Origin: Flammeovirgaceae bacterium
GTDB lineage: Bacteria > Bacteroidota > Bacteroidia > Cytophagales > Cyclobacteriaceae
Assembly: GCA_013204595.1 (NCBI GenBank)
Contig: JABMNK010000033.1
Location: 1 to 37,367 of the forward strand
Reading direction: 5' to 3'
Length of the DNA: 37,367 nucleotides
Below the pieces are notes generated by a model. It was not told the DNA's origin. It ran no database searches and saw nothing but the letters and a program-made list of their open reading frames with translations. A program made the translations under genes and the position numbers. Within the stretch, counting starts at the first letter, position 1. Every line of letters starts with the position of its first letter. Below, piece after piece: positions 9,025-18,149 of the stretch.

Positions 9025-10107
9025 TTGAACGAGCCAAACAAATACATCACAGAAGACCGAATCTCGTTCAGAGATGTAATAGCTAAGTTTGCGCGATTAG
9101 GAACTCATTTAAGGCATCACTGGAGGGTTATTGCCATTGGATCGGTGCTCATTACCGGACTCAGAATTTCCTACCACTTGTTAACCGATCCCATCTATAC
9201 CGCTGAAACCACATTCATTGTCGACGCAGGGGGTGGGGGGGGTGGCATGGGTCAAATCGGCTCGCTTGCCTCGATCGTTGGGGTCAACCTCAATAGCATT
9301 TCAGATGATAGTCAGTTATTTGATACCGATCATATTTTGGAGTTGTATTTGTCCTATAACATGCTGAAAAAAGCATTTTTGTCTTATACGGATGATCGCC
9401 ATCAAGAACGACTCATTACTCGATACGCCAGGGAAAAAAAAATATTAAAGAAATGGAATAAAAAGGACGAACTCAAAGATTTATCATTTGAAATTACCGA
9501 GGGTGCAATGGGCATCAAACATGACAGCCTTTTAATGGAGGTGATTAAAGATTTTAAAGAAAATCAATTGAGCGTGGGCAAGCCTGACAGAAAACTCATG
9601 ATACTCAAGGTGACCGTGGCGGACAAGGACCCTGTATTCGCAAAACGTTTTAATGAGGTTTTGGTAAGCATCGTGAATAATTTTTACGAGACTACAAGCA
9701 CAAAAAAAACAGGCGAAAATTTACAAATATTACAGACGCAAGCAGATAGTGCTCGGTTTGTATTGGACAATTCATTGGACAAGTTGGCAAAGCTCTCTGA
9801 GCTCCAACCCAATCCCAATCCACTCTACTTCAGCAGTCAAGTCCCTTACCAGAAATTACAAATTGACATCGAGGCTTCAGCCGCTGTCTACGAAGAAATT
9901 GTCAAAAACCTAGAAATGGCAAAGGTTTCTCATCGAAATAAAAAACCTCTCATACAAGTCATAGATACGCCTGTGCTCCCCTTAAAAATAGATAAAGAAC
10001 GTCCTTTAAAATTAATTGTCATTAGTAGTATCATAGCAGGAATGCTTATGACGCTTTTCATCATCATCCGATATGTCTGGAAAGAACTGCTTCAGGAATC
10101 CGATTAA
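9025..10107 (+). CDS. Chain-length determinant (Wzz) protein without a kinase domain
   Basis: This 360-aa inner-membrane protein has the two-helix layout of Wzz/PCP proteins. One membrane segment lies near residues 36-53, a long helical periplasmic domain follows, and a second membrane segment is near residues 328-348. The proline-rich lead-in VIDTPVLPLKIDKERP comes before the last helix. There is no C-terminal BY-kinase domain, so it is unlike Wzc. It regulates polymer length with the polymerase and works with the Wza-like protein encoded immediately upstream. The start is TTG at 9025, the only start-like codon near the stop of the upstream gene. A glycine-rich loop around residue 70 is encoded by a near-continuous G tract (9229-9242) that may be prone to slippage. 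Confidence 0.88.
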   Translation: MNEPNKYITEDRISFRDVIAKFARLGTHLRHHWRVIAIGSVLITGLRISYHLLTDPIYTAETTFIVDAGGGGGGMGQIGSLASIVGVNLNSISDDSQLFDTDHILELYLSYNMLKKAFLSYTDDRHQERLITRYAREKKILKKWNKKDELKDLSFEITEGAMGIKHDSLLMEVIKDFKENQLSVGKPDRKLMILKVTVADKDPVFAKRFNEVLVSIVNNFYETTSTKKTGENLQILQTQADSARFVLDNSLDKLAKLSELQPNPNPLYFSSQVPYQKLQIDIEASAAVYEEIVKNLEMAKVSHRNKKPLIQVIDTPVLPLKIDKERPLKLIVISSIIAGMLMTLFIIIRYVWKELLQESD

Positions 10108-10113
10108 CCTCTT

Positions 10114-11013
10114 ATGATTGCAATTATTTTAGTCAATTGGAAGAATTACGATGACACCCATGATTGCCTCCAATCCTTAGATCTCCTCGATCATACACCT
10201 ACTAAAATCATTGTTGTAGACAATGAGAGCCAAGAAAAAAAAGCCGCCCATTTGCTGAAGATGTTTCCGAACATCATACTGCTACCACAAGTAATCAACC
10301 TCGGGTTCACAGGTGCCAATAATATCGGAATCCAACATGCACTCGATCTGGACGTTCCATACATCATGCTCTTGAACAATGACACCGTTGTAACGTCTGA
10401 TTTTATTCGTCCACTTTTGACAACCTTGGATGCCAGCGATGACATTGGAGCAGTACAACCCAAAATCTTATTTTTTGATGCCCCTCATAAAATCTGGAAT
10501 GCTGGGGGCCTTATACAACCTTTTATCACCTACACCAAGACCATCGGCTTTCGCAAAATAAATTCATCCCAATATGATGGGATCAAAGAAGTAGACTGGA
10601 TCACGGGATGTTGTATCCTTTTAAAATCTGAGGTGGTTCGAGCCGTTGGCCTTTTAGATGATAGATTTTTCGCGTATTATGAAGATGTGGATTGGTCTTT
10701 AAGGATTCGAAACAAAGGTTATCGGCTCCTCTGCTGCGCAGATGCCCCAATCTATCACAAAGTGAGTGCCAGCAGTATTCATGAAACGAAAACCGCTGAT
10801 GGCTATTTGTCACCATTTGTTCATTTCCTTAACATCAGAAATCATGTCTTTTTGGTACGATTACATTCCAAAGGCATTAACGCAATGCTCTCTCATTTAT
10901 ACCTCCTCTTGAAAATCACCGGTTATGTCGTATATTTCAGTTTAAGAAGAAGAAATAAAAAATTAAAAATGTCTCTTAAAGGATTCATAGAAGGATATAA
11001 GACTCCATTATGA
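10114..11013 (+). CDS. Family 2 glycosyltransferase (rhamnosyltransferase-like)
   Basis: This 299-aa GT-A type transferase starts directly with the catalytic domain, ILVNWKNYDDTHDCLQSL. IIVVDNES is the nucleotide-binding region and MLLNNDTVV carries the metal-binding acidic residues (NND). DWITGCCILLK and the GLLDDRFFAYYEDVDWSLR segment are typical of WbbL-like transferases. That subgroup often transfers rhamnose, in keeping with the rfb genes upstream, but the donor is not proven. It lies 6 bp after wzz and its stop overlaps the polymerase start. Confidence 0.87.
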   Translation: MIAIILVNWKNYDDTHDCLQSLDLLDHTPTKIIVVDNESQEKKAAHLLKMFPNIILLPQVINLGFTGANNIGIQHALDLDVPYIMLLNNDTVVTSDFIRPLLTTLDASDDIGAVQPKILFFDAPHKIWNAGGLIQPFITYTKTIGFRKINSSQYDGIKEVDWITGCCILLKSEVVRAVGLLDDRFFAYYEDVDWSLRIRNKGYRLLCCADAPIYHKVSASSIHETKTADGYLSPFVHFLNIRNHVFLVRLHSKGINAMLSHLYLLLKITGYVVYFSLRRRNKKLKMSLKGFIEGYKTPL

Positions 11014-12410
11014 CCATTCTGTTTATTCTAACCACCCTTTACTTATTAAGTTTAACCGGTATCATTTTTTACAAAATGGCAACCACCGGTGACCCTACGA
11101 AAGCCCTTTATTTTATGATCGGATTTCTTCCGATTTACGGCACCTACTTGGCATTGGCCTATCAACAAACTGCATCTATAATTTTCATAAACTTTATTAA
11201 GTATGTAAAGGAAATTATGTTGTTAGTTATGCTGATCGCTTATTTTTTATACAAGAAAGATATCTTTAAGCACCCCTTTAGGCTTATTTTTTTAGATAAA
11301 TTAATCCTCATATTCACGCTCCTTTGCATTGTATTTACTATCCTTCCCATTGGACCTATTGATCCGTTTGAAAAAATGGTCTATCTCAAAAATATTCTTT
11401 ATTTCCCCTTAGCTTATTTTCTTGGAAGGAACTCTCCATTAATTTTTGTACAATTAAGGCCTCTATTATACATCATTGTTTCCATTGGTGTGCTTGCAAG
11501 CATCGTGGCAATATTTGAAAGTGCCTTTGATATCCATCTCCATACACTAATAGGCTATTCTGAATATAATTTTGAAGTAAAAAATATCAAACCAACAGGT
11601 AATTATGGATTGACTTGGACCTTTGAGAATGGGTATCAGGAAAAGAGATTTGGATCCTTTTTTGCCGATCCACTTGAACTAGCAGCGTCCATGTTATTAA
11701 CCTTTAGTACCGCGCTCATCTTGTTTTTGTCCTCAAAGTTTAATAACAACAAGACCCTATATTTCGGGTTGGCGCTTTTAATTCTTTTGGTTTTTTTCAT
11801 CGCCTCATCGCGATCCGCGGGCTTAGCCCTTTTATTAATGGTACTCTTTATCGCCGTATTGTTAAGATATTACCGCCTACTAATCCTAATTTTTACATCC
11901 GTTTCTGGCCTTTTGATATATATCTTTTATTTCTCATCCCCAGATCTGCAATTTTATTTAATCGATACTTTTACATTTCAAAATTCGTCAAGTGTCGGAC
12001 ATCTTATTGAATGGCTTAAAGCGATAGAAAGTATTTATGAATACCCACTAGGGATTGGATTAGGAACCAGTGGTAATTTAGATGTAGTGGATTTGGCTAA
12101 CCAAATTGGTGGTGAAAATCAATTTCTTATTTATGGGGTTCAAATGGGCTTAATCGCCTTGATCCTCTACTTAATGATTACTTTACTGGCCATCACAAAC
12201 TCCTTTCATGTATATCGAAATGCCGTTTCTACCAATGAAAAAGTTGCTCCCTTTATCGTTTCCTCTGTTAAATTTGGATTAATACTTCCATTATTTACCT
12301 CAAACGCGGAATCTTATCTGTTTATATTTTTTGTAACTTGGTGGTTAACCGGGTACACTATGCAATTTTATGGGAAATCACGGAATATTGTCTGGTATGA
12401 AAAAGGCTAA
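11010..12410 (+). CDS. O-antigen/exopolysaccharide polymerase (Wzy-like) membrane protein
   Basis: This 466-aa protein is strongly hydrophobic with roughly ten to twelve predicted membrane helices. It has a large loop around residues 180-215 (YSEYNFEVKNIKPTGNYGL) and a later conserved-looking segment, ASSRSAGLALLLMV. These features fit the O-antigen ligase/polymerase family (Wzy_C type), which joins lipid-linked repeat units in the periplasm. Primary sequence of Wzy proteins is poorly conserved, so the call leans on topology and on its place between glycosyltransferase genes. It overlaps the GT2 gene by 4 bp. The region is visibly more AT-rich than the flanking genes. Confidence 0.8.
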   Translation: MTILFILTTLYLLSLTGIIFYKMATTGDPTKALYFMIGFLPIYGTYLALAYQQTASIIFINFIKYVKEIMLLVMLIAYFLYKKDIFKHPFRLIFLDKLILIFTLLCIVFTILPIGPIDPFEKMVYLKNILYFPLAYFLGRNSPLIFVQLRPLLYIIVSIGVLASIVAIFESAFDIHLHTLIGYSEYNFEVKNIKPTGNYGLTWTFENGYQEKRFGSFFADPLELAASMLLTFSTALILFLSSKFNNNKTLYFGLALLILLVFFIASSRSAGLALLLMVLFIAVLLRYYRLLILIFTSVSGLLIYIFYFSSPDLQFYLIDTFTFQNSSSVGHLIEWLKAIESIYEYPLGIGLGTSGNLDVVDLANQIGGENQFLIYGVQMGLIALILYLMITLLAITNSFHVYRNAVSTNEKVAPFIVSSVKFGLILPLFTSNAESYLFIFFVTWWLTGYTMQFYGKSRNIVWYEKG

Positions 12411-13512
12411 AGCTAAAGTACTGATTGATACCTTTCATCTTAATAATTCCATTTCAGGAATCGGCACCTATACCACCAATTTATGTTTGGGACTTAGAGC
12501 CAATGCTTGTAATGAATTTGAATTCATTGAATACCCAACTTTAGAAAGATCACTCGCCTCGTCATTTTTTAAAGGTAAGACCAATAAAATAAAAAAAGGC
12601 CTCTACCATTTAACCTACTTCATCTGGAAACAATGTGTGCTCCCTGTGGCGGCAGTGATTAAGCAGGCTGACTACATTCTAAATCCAGACTATATCTCCC
12701 CCTATTTCAGTAATAAGAAAAAAATTGTGGTTTTGCACGATACACTATTCTGGGAGTACACAAAAAATTACCACCCACTTTGGAGAAAGTATTTTGTATC
12801 CCTCATTGAGATAACCTTAAAAAAATGTGATTTAATTCTCGCTACCTCCAATTACACCAAAGAAAAGATAATCAAAATAATAAGCCCTTCTTGTCCTATT
12901 GAAACTGTTTATCAATGCCATAAGTCCCTCCCATCGAATGATTCAAACGCCCTTTATGAAAACTATTTGTTACATGTAGGTACTTTCGATAATCGAAAAA
13001 ATATCAATGTGCTTCTAGAAGCTTTTTACCTTACTCGAAAGAAATATTCTGATTTAAAATTGGTTTTGGTAGGATTTGAAGGGTCATCAAAAACCCATAC
13101 CCTATTTGAAAAAACAAGCGTCTTAATTGAAAGATTGTCATTAGAAGAGCATGTTTTTATCACTGGATATGTCTCGGAATCGGTGCTATCAAACCTCTAT
13201 AAAAATGCTACTTGCTATGTATTTCCTTCCTTAGACGAGGGTTTTGGGATTCCCATTTTAGAAGCACAATCCTTTGGGGTTCCAGTAATTGTGTCCAATC
13301 GAGGTCCCTTACTTGAGATAGGCGGGGACGGAGTTGTAAGCTTTGAAGCTTTGGATCCGATTGACTTACAGGCCAAAATTCAGCTCATAGTAAGTGACTT
13401 AACCCTGAAAAATAAGCTTGTTAAAAAGGGATATGAAAATCTGAAAAACTTCAACCTCGACCATTTTGCTGAAGACACGATTAAAGCTTTAAAAACAATT
13501 AATGAATTTTAA
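12400..13512 (+). CDS. Family 4 glycosyltransferase
   Basis: This GT-B glycosyltransferase of 370 aa has an N-terminal domain beginning VLIDTFHLNNSISGIGTYT, with the glycine-containing acceptor loop. Its C-terminal domain is of the GT4 type: LLHVGTFDNRKNINVLLEAF, FITGYVSESVLSNLY, then FPSLDEGFGIPILEAQSFG, which holds the E-x7-E nucleotide-sugar binding motif. I prefer the ATG at 12400 (MKKAKAKVLID). It overlaps the polymerase gene by 11 bp, and an in-frame ATG at 12370 would overlap by 41 bp. The protein transfers one sugar of the repeat unit on the cytoplasmic face; donor unknown. Confidence 0.87.
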   Translation, partial: KKAKAKVLIDTFHLNNSISGIGTYTTNLCLGLRANACNEFEFIEYPTLERSLASSFFKGKTNKIKKGLYHLTYFIWKQCVLPVAAVIKQADYILNPDYISPYFSNKKKIVVLHDTLFWEYTKNYHPLWRKYFVSLIEITLKKCDLILATSNYTKEKIIKIISPSCPIETVYQCHKSLPSNDSNALYENYLLHVGTFDNRKNINVLLEAFYLTRKKYSDLKLVLVGFEGSSKTHTLFEKTSVLIERLSLEEHVFITGYVSESVLSNLYKNATCYVFPSLDEGFGIPILEAQSFGVPVIVSNRGPLLEIGGDGVVSFEALDPIDLQAKIQLIVSDLTLKNKLVKKGYENLKNFNLDHFAEDTIKALKTINEF

Positions 13513-13552
13513 ACATAACATTAATAATTTGCCAATCTAAATTTCAACTTAT

Positions 13553-14692
13553 TTGAACATCCTATTTTTACATAGCTCATCTGATTTATACGGTGCAAGC
13601 AAAGTTCTTCTCACCACCATCCACTTATTAAAAAAAAATGGATACACCCCAATAGTGGTATTATCTAAAACTGGGCCACTCAGTGAGGCTTTAACAAAAG
13701 AAAACATTGAAGTGATCCTCATCCCTTTAGGGATTCTGAGGAAAAAATACTTTAGTCTCCTCGGCCTTTTCAACAGGATCGGTAATATCCAATCCGCCAA
13801 AAAAAAAATAATTCGAATTTGCTCAGAAAAAAATATTGAACTGATATATAGCAATACTACTACCGTTTTAGTAGGTGGGTTAGTCGCCAAAAAATTAAAT
13901 ATTCGGCATATATATCATGTGCATGAAATTATTGAACATCCAAAATGGCTTGGATTCTTCCTCCATAAATTCGTAACCTGGAGTGCGCAAAATATCATTG
14001 CAGTTTCTGCTGCGGTCAACGAAAATATTAAAAAGAACGTTGATAACAAAAAAACTTGGATCATTCATAATGGATTAGATATTGCTCAATTCCTCTCTAT
14101 AAAAGATATCAAAAACGAATTGAAACCTCTTTCGCAAAAGATTATCATTGGTATGATCGGAAGAATAAGTGCGGGTAAAGGACAAGATTATTTCATTGAC
14201 ATCGCCGATGAACTTATCAAAAAAAAAAGAAATCTCCTCTTTTTAATAGTTGGTGACCCTTATCCAGGAAATGAATTTGTAGAAGAGGGGATAAAAAATA
14301 AAATTCGCTCATTGGGTCTTACGCAATATTTCAGGTTCTTGGGCTATCGAACGGATATTGTGGAAATATTCAATACCCTAGATGTTTTCGTTTTACCCTC
14401 CACGGCACCAGACTCATTTCCCACTGTCATTCTAGAAGCGATGGCCTGCCGTAAAGCAATTGTTGCCACCACTCAAGGAGGCGCTTTGGAAATGCTAATA
14501 CACAACGAATCAGGTATATTCATTCCTTTGGACAATGCCAAAAATTCAGCTGAGCTCATGGTGCCGCTACTTACTGATCCAACCAAACGCTCCGCGATGG
14601 GAATCGCGGCATTTGAGCGGGTTCGAGAAAAATTTTCTTTAAGCGCTTTTGAAACTAGGCTCATGGCACTTATCAATACCTTTCATGCCTGA
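13553..14692 (+). CDS. Family 4 glycosyltransferase with long A-tracts
   Basis: This 379-aa GT-B transferase begins MNILFLHSSSDLYGASKVLL, the glycine/serine loop of GT4 enzymes. Its C-terminal domain reads IGMIGRISAGKGQDYFIDIA, FRFLGYRTDIVEIFNTLDVF and SFPTVILEAMACRKA, with the expected glutamates. The start is a TTG at 13553, fixed by homology of the N-terminal loop. The upstream intergenic gap is 40 bp, the largest inside this operon. The coding sequence contains three A-runs of 9, 10 and 10 bases and is more AT-rich than genes on either side. Confidence 0.85.
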   Translation: MNILFLHSSSDLYGASKVLLTTIHLLKKNGYTPIVVLSKTGPLSEALTKENIEVILIPLGILRKKYFSLLGLFNRIGNIQSAKKKIIRICSEKNIELIYSNTTTVLVGGLVAKKLNIRHIYHVHEIIEHPKWLGFFLHKFVTWSAQNIIAVSAAVNENIKKNVDNKKTWIIHNGLDIAQFLSIKDIKNELKPLSQKIIIGMIGRISAGKGQDYFIDIADELIKKKRNLLFLIVGDPYPGNEFVEEGIKNKIRSLGLTQYFRFLGYRTDIVEIFNTLDVFVLPSTAPDSFPTVILEAMACRKAIVATTQGGALEMLIHNESGIFIPLDNAKNSAELMVPLLTDPTKRSAMGIAAFERVREKFSLSAFETRLMALINTFHA

Positions 14693-15827
14693 TAAAAAAA
14701 TTCATATCGCCATTATAGGTAGCCGAGGGTATCCTTATGTGTACAGCGGCTACGAGACCTTTGTCAAAGAATTGTCGGAACGACTGGTTGCTAAAGAAAT
14801 CGATGTCACCATTTATTGCCATAAACATCTCTTTATAAACAGACCCAAAAGCATCAATGGCATCCAGTTGATCTACCTTCCATCCATTGAAAGTAAGATA
14901 CTCAGTCAGCTCAGTCATTCTCTACTCTCCTTCTTGCATGCCTGTTTGAGACCCTATGATGTGATTTTGGCAGTAAACTCGGCCAATGGGCCGTTTGGGG
15001 TATTGACACGCCTTTTCGGCAAAAAAACCATGATCAATGTCGACGGTCTTGAATGGTTGCGCCCCAAATGGAAAGGATTCGGATCCAAGTATTTTTATTG
15101 GTCCTCTCGACAAGCGACTCGATTTTTTGACCTTATCGTCAATGATTCCATGGAGATGCAACAAGTTTATTTGAAGGAATTCAATGCCCGGTCAACAGTC
15201 ATCGCCTACGGTGCGAACCTACGTTACTCCCAACAACCCGATCTTATTAAAAAGTGGGACTTAATTCCCAACGAATATTATTTGATCGTCGGCAGGCTCA
15301 TTCCGGATAATAATTCAGACCTCATTCAAGAAGGTTTTTTGCAGAGCGCTTCAGAGAAAAAATTAGTAATTGTCGGTGATGCCCCCTACCAAGACCTCTT
15401 TGCACAACAGATCAAGGAAAAATCAAAATCAACCGATCGCATCATCATGACGGGCTATGTCAATGACCCCGACGAATTGGCAGAATTGTACCATCAATCC
15501 TATGCCTATTTACATGGACATGAATATGGCGGCACCAATCCTACCATGCTCAAAGCCATGGCCTATGGATGCGCCATATTGGCCTTGAATACCCCATTCA
15601 ATCAAGAGATGTTGGCCAACGGCTCCTTTGGTGAATTCTTTGAAAAAACGAGTAGCTCACTGAAAGAAAAAATCAATTGGTTTGACCAAAACCAATCAAA
15701 GATCACAGAATTAAAAAACAACGCCCGACAAGGAATCACCAAAAAATATACCTGGGAGCAGGTGAGCACACAATACATCGACTGCTTTCATTTATTAATA
15801 ACGCCTACTACCAATCCTGAAGAATAG
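14685..15827 (+). CDS. DUF1972-type family 4 glycosyltransferase
   Basis: The protein (380 aa) begins MPDKKIHIAIIGSRGYPYVY followed by SGYETFVKEL, the signature of the DUF1972 N-terminal domain. This domain is found on GT4 enzymes that often act as rhamnosyltransferases in polysaccharide loci. Later segments include VNVDGLEWLRPKW, YLIVGRLIPDNNSDL and HGHEYGGTNPTMLKAMAYG. I chose the ATG at 14685, which overlaps the previous stop by 8 bp; an in-frame TTG at 14649 lies deep in the previous gene. The 3' end overlaps the convergent GT2 gene by 40 bp. Rhamnose as donor is plausible given rfbA/rfbC but not shown. Confidence 0.87.
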   Translation: MPDKKIHIAIIGSRGYPYVYSGYETFVKELSERLVAKEIDVTIYCHKHLFINRPKSINGIQLIYLPSIESKILSQLSHSLLSFLHACLRPYDVILAVNSANGPFGVLTRLFGKKTMINVDGLEWLRPKWKGFGSKYFYWSSRQATRFFDLIVNDSMEMQQVYLKEFNARSTVIAYGANLRYSQQPDLIKKWDLIPNEYYLIVGRLIPDNNSDLIQEGFLQSASEKKLVIVGDAPYQDLFAQQIKEKSKSTDRIIMTGYVNDPDELAELYHQSYAYLHGHEYGGTNPTMLKAMAYGCAILALNTPFNQEMLANGSFGEFFEKTSSSLKEKINWFDQNQSKITELKNNARQGITKKYTWEQVSTQYIDCFHLLITPTTNPEE

Positions 15828-16726
15828 GTAGCCAAAACTTTCCTTCTAAAAAGAACCTGCTGAAGATAGGTCGCCTTTTTAACACTCAAAAAAGCCTCAA
15901 ATATTTGCCTTTTTATAGGCGCCATTTGGGCGCCATAAATATCAAAAAAAGCCGACGCGATATCAAATTCTCTCTTTAAATGGGTCTTTGGATGCAAAAG
16001 GTAATAAAGATTCTTCCTTCTACGATAGCGCCAGTCTTGACTTATGATCGCCCCAAACGCTTGGTTATGTGCATGCTTTCTGTATCTATTTAAACATTTG
16101 TCCACTTTGATCACTTTTCCAAAACTAAAAGCAGCCAGCGCCATCCAATGGTCATGATAACTGTCCAAGTGTTTAGGAATCGTCGCTATATACTGCCCCA
16201 ATATAGGATTGAACACCGTCGTACAGCCAGTAACAAAATTCTCAAAAAGCAACGTACTTAAATTATGCGCATGGTGCCGATGCCGACACATCCCCCAAAA
16301 TGAATCCGCAGTTTTTTCATCTTGTTCATTGATCAGCGACATATCGTGATAAACCAATATGGGGGTAGTGAGCACCTCCTTATTTAACTTATCCAATATT
16401 TCCACCAACATTTGAAATTTTTGAGGTTCCCAAAGATCATCTTGGTCACTCAACGCCAACCAATTGGCATCTAAATTCTCCAAAATGCCATATTTCACAT
16501 TTTCCACTACGCCCATGTTTCGAGCATGAAAATGAACATTCACCTGCTGCGTGGCTTCGCATTTCTTTAAAGCAGCAATAAATGCATCGTCCGTAGAGGC
16601 ATCGTCATAAATACGAATCCCTTCGAGATGCTTTTGACATAGGATACTGTCCAGCTGAGACTCAAAATAAGAACCCCCGTTGTAGGTCATCATCAATACT
16701 CGAATATCACTTAAATGGCCTAGCAT
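15788..16726 (-). CDS. Family 2 glycosyltransferase
   Basis: This 312-aa GT-A glycosyltransferase starts with IRVLMMTYNGGSYFESQLDS. IYDDASTDD and the diagnostic LSDQDDLWEP, which holds the metal-binding aspartates, follow. The C-terminal part has LDSYHDHWMALAA, as seen in WcaA/RfbF-like transferases that build O-antigen and capsule chains. The gene overlaps the flippase stop by about 20 bp at its 5' end. At its 3' end it overlaps the convergent DUF1972 gene by 40 bp. Acceptor and donor are unknown. Confidence 0.87.
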   Translation of the reverse strand: MLGHLSDIRVLMMTYNGGSYFESQLDSILCQKHLEGIRIYDDASTDDAFIAALKKCEATQQVNVHFHARNMGVVENVKYGILENLDANWLALSDQDDLWEPQKFQMLVEILDKLNKEVLTTPILVYHDMSLINEQDEKTADSFWGMCRHRHHAHNLSTLLFENFVTGCTTVFNPILGQYIATIPKHLDSYHDHWMALAAFSFGKVIKVDKCLNRYRKHAHNQAFGAIISQDWRYRRRKNLYYLLHPKTHLKREFDIASAFFDIYGAQMAPIKRQIFEAFLSVKKATYLQQVLFRRKVLATYSSGLVVGVINK

Positions 16727-18149
16727 CTACAATCATCTTTATCATTTCAGTAATAATAACTTCCTTAAATACATAATACTGCAAGAGCAAATAAATCGCA
16801 ATAGAAGCCAAAATCCCCAATACCACTATGCTTATGGCATCCGCTAAAAAGAAGTACTGTAGTCCATAAATGATGGGGACAAACCAAATAGCGCTAAGAA
16901 ACGCTTTCAAAATTTTAATCCAAGGCAATGACAAAAGTAGGAGTCGCGGGACAAACATAAAGTAAATGGCCGTTACCATTAATTCCGTACTTATATTGGC
17001 GATGGCTGCTCCGACACTTCCCCTTTGGGGAATAAGCATAAAAGACATGAACGTAAATACCCCCAAACCGATCAGCGTTGCGGTGAACATGCCCCAATTT
17101 TTGTTCATAGGAAGTAAGATTTGAAACGCCACAAAATGACCCAACCCTATCATAATTGGAAGAAATGCCAATATGGACATGCTTTCTGCCGCAAGCGCAA
17201 ATTCAACTCCAGAAAAGAGATAAATCAATTCATGGCGCAACAAAAATATTCCGATGCTCATGGGAATAGATAAAAAGACAATAAAGGTAAAAGACTTCAC
17301 GTACAATTTCTCCAAAGCCTTCCAATCTTCCTGCTGCACCAAAAAAGAAGCCCTTGGAATCACCACCACTCCGAGGCTCGTTAAAACAGGAATCGCCACT
17401 TTAGTCAATTTAACTGACGCTGTATAGAGCCCTACGTCATAATTGGATGTTAAAAATCCCAAAATCACCGTGTCCAAGGTGGTATAAAGCATGGTGGCAA
17501 AAGCCATACTAAAGATGAGCACCAAAGGTTTTAAATGCCTTCGAAACTGCAAACCGCGTATCGTTAGTCGCACTTTCTGTAACAAATAGGAAAAATTAAA
17601 TAGGTAATTTCCAACGTGTATAAAAACTAAAAATAACAAATAATACAGCGCATCTTGTGGCGTTTTAACCCAAAGGAACAACAGTAAAACTCCTATTATT
17701 TTTATTACAATTGATCGCAAAGCCATGAATTTAAATGCTTCCAACCCGCTAAAAAACCAATCCACATTGAGCACGGATAACAAAATTAAGAGCGCGGCAA
17801 TACCTATTTCTAGTGGATTACTAAAAAATTGAGGCAAATAACTGCATGAGACCAAATAAGCCCCCGTGAAAATCAAAGAAAATCCCAATCCAAACAAGAG
17901 CAGCTCAGAGGTTCTTTCCGAAAGGGCACGCACATTGTGCCGGTTTTCACTGATCACCTTCACACCATAAATGGGGATACCAAATCCTGCAAGGAAAGCA
18001 AAAAATTGAGCAAACGAAAAAATAAACTGCGTATGACCGATCCCCTCAGGTGAAATAATGCGCGCTGCATACGGAAAAGTAATGATAGGAAAAATAAGAT
18101 TTACTATTGATTGAAGCGTGTTGAATTGATAATTTTTCTTGATCGACAT
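16707..18149 (-). CDS. Wzx-type polysaccharide flippase
   Basis: This 480-aa integral membrane protein belongs to the MATE-like Wzx/RfbX flippases. It has about twelve to fourteen hydrophobic helices and the family-typical N-terminus NYQFNTLQSIVNLIFPIITF followed by PYAARIISPEGIG. It moves undecaprenyl-linked repeat units from the cytoplasmic to the periplasmic face for polymerisation. The start (18149) shares a base with the stop of the Wzi-family gene (TAATG), so the two are co-translated. With the polymerase at 11010 and the chain-length regulator at 9025, it completes a Wzx/Wzy pathway. Confidence 0.9.
   Translation of the reverse strand: MSIKKNYQFNTLQSIVNLIFPIITFPYAARIISPEGIGHTQFIFSFAQFFAFLAGFGIPIYGVKVISENRHNVRALSERTSELLLFGLGFSLIFTGAYLVSCSYLPQFFSNPLEIGIAALLILLSVLNVDWFFSGLEAFKFMALRSIVIKIIGVLLLFLWVKTPQDALYYLLFLVFIHVGNYLFNFSYLLQKVRLTIRGLQFRRHLKPLVLIFSMAFATMLYTTLDTVILGFLTSNYDVGLYTASVKLTKVAIPVLTSLGVVVIPRASFLVQQEDWKALEKLYVKSFTFIVFLSIPMSIGIFLLRHELIYLFSGVEFALAAESMSILAFLPIMIGLGHFVAFQILLPMNKNWGMFTATLIGLGVFTFMSFMLIPQRGSVGAAIANISTELMVTAIYFMFVPRLLLLSLPWIKILKAFLSAIWFVPIIYGLQYFFLADAISIVVLGILASIAIYLLLQYYVFKEVIITEMIKMIVDARPFK

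Noticed and set aside
13549-13890. 113-codon antisense open frame inside the GT4 gene
   Set aside because: It is an opposite-strand shadow of a well-supported glycosyltransferase and shows no recognisable protein pattern.
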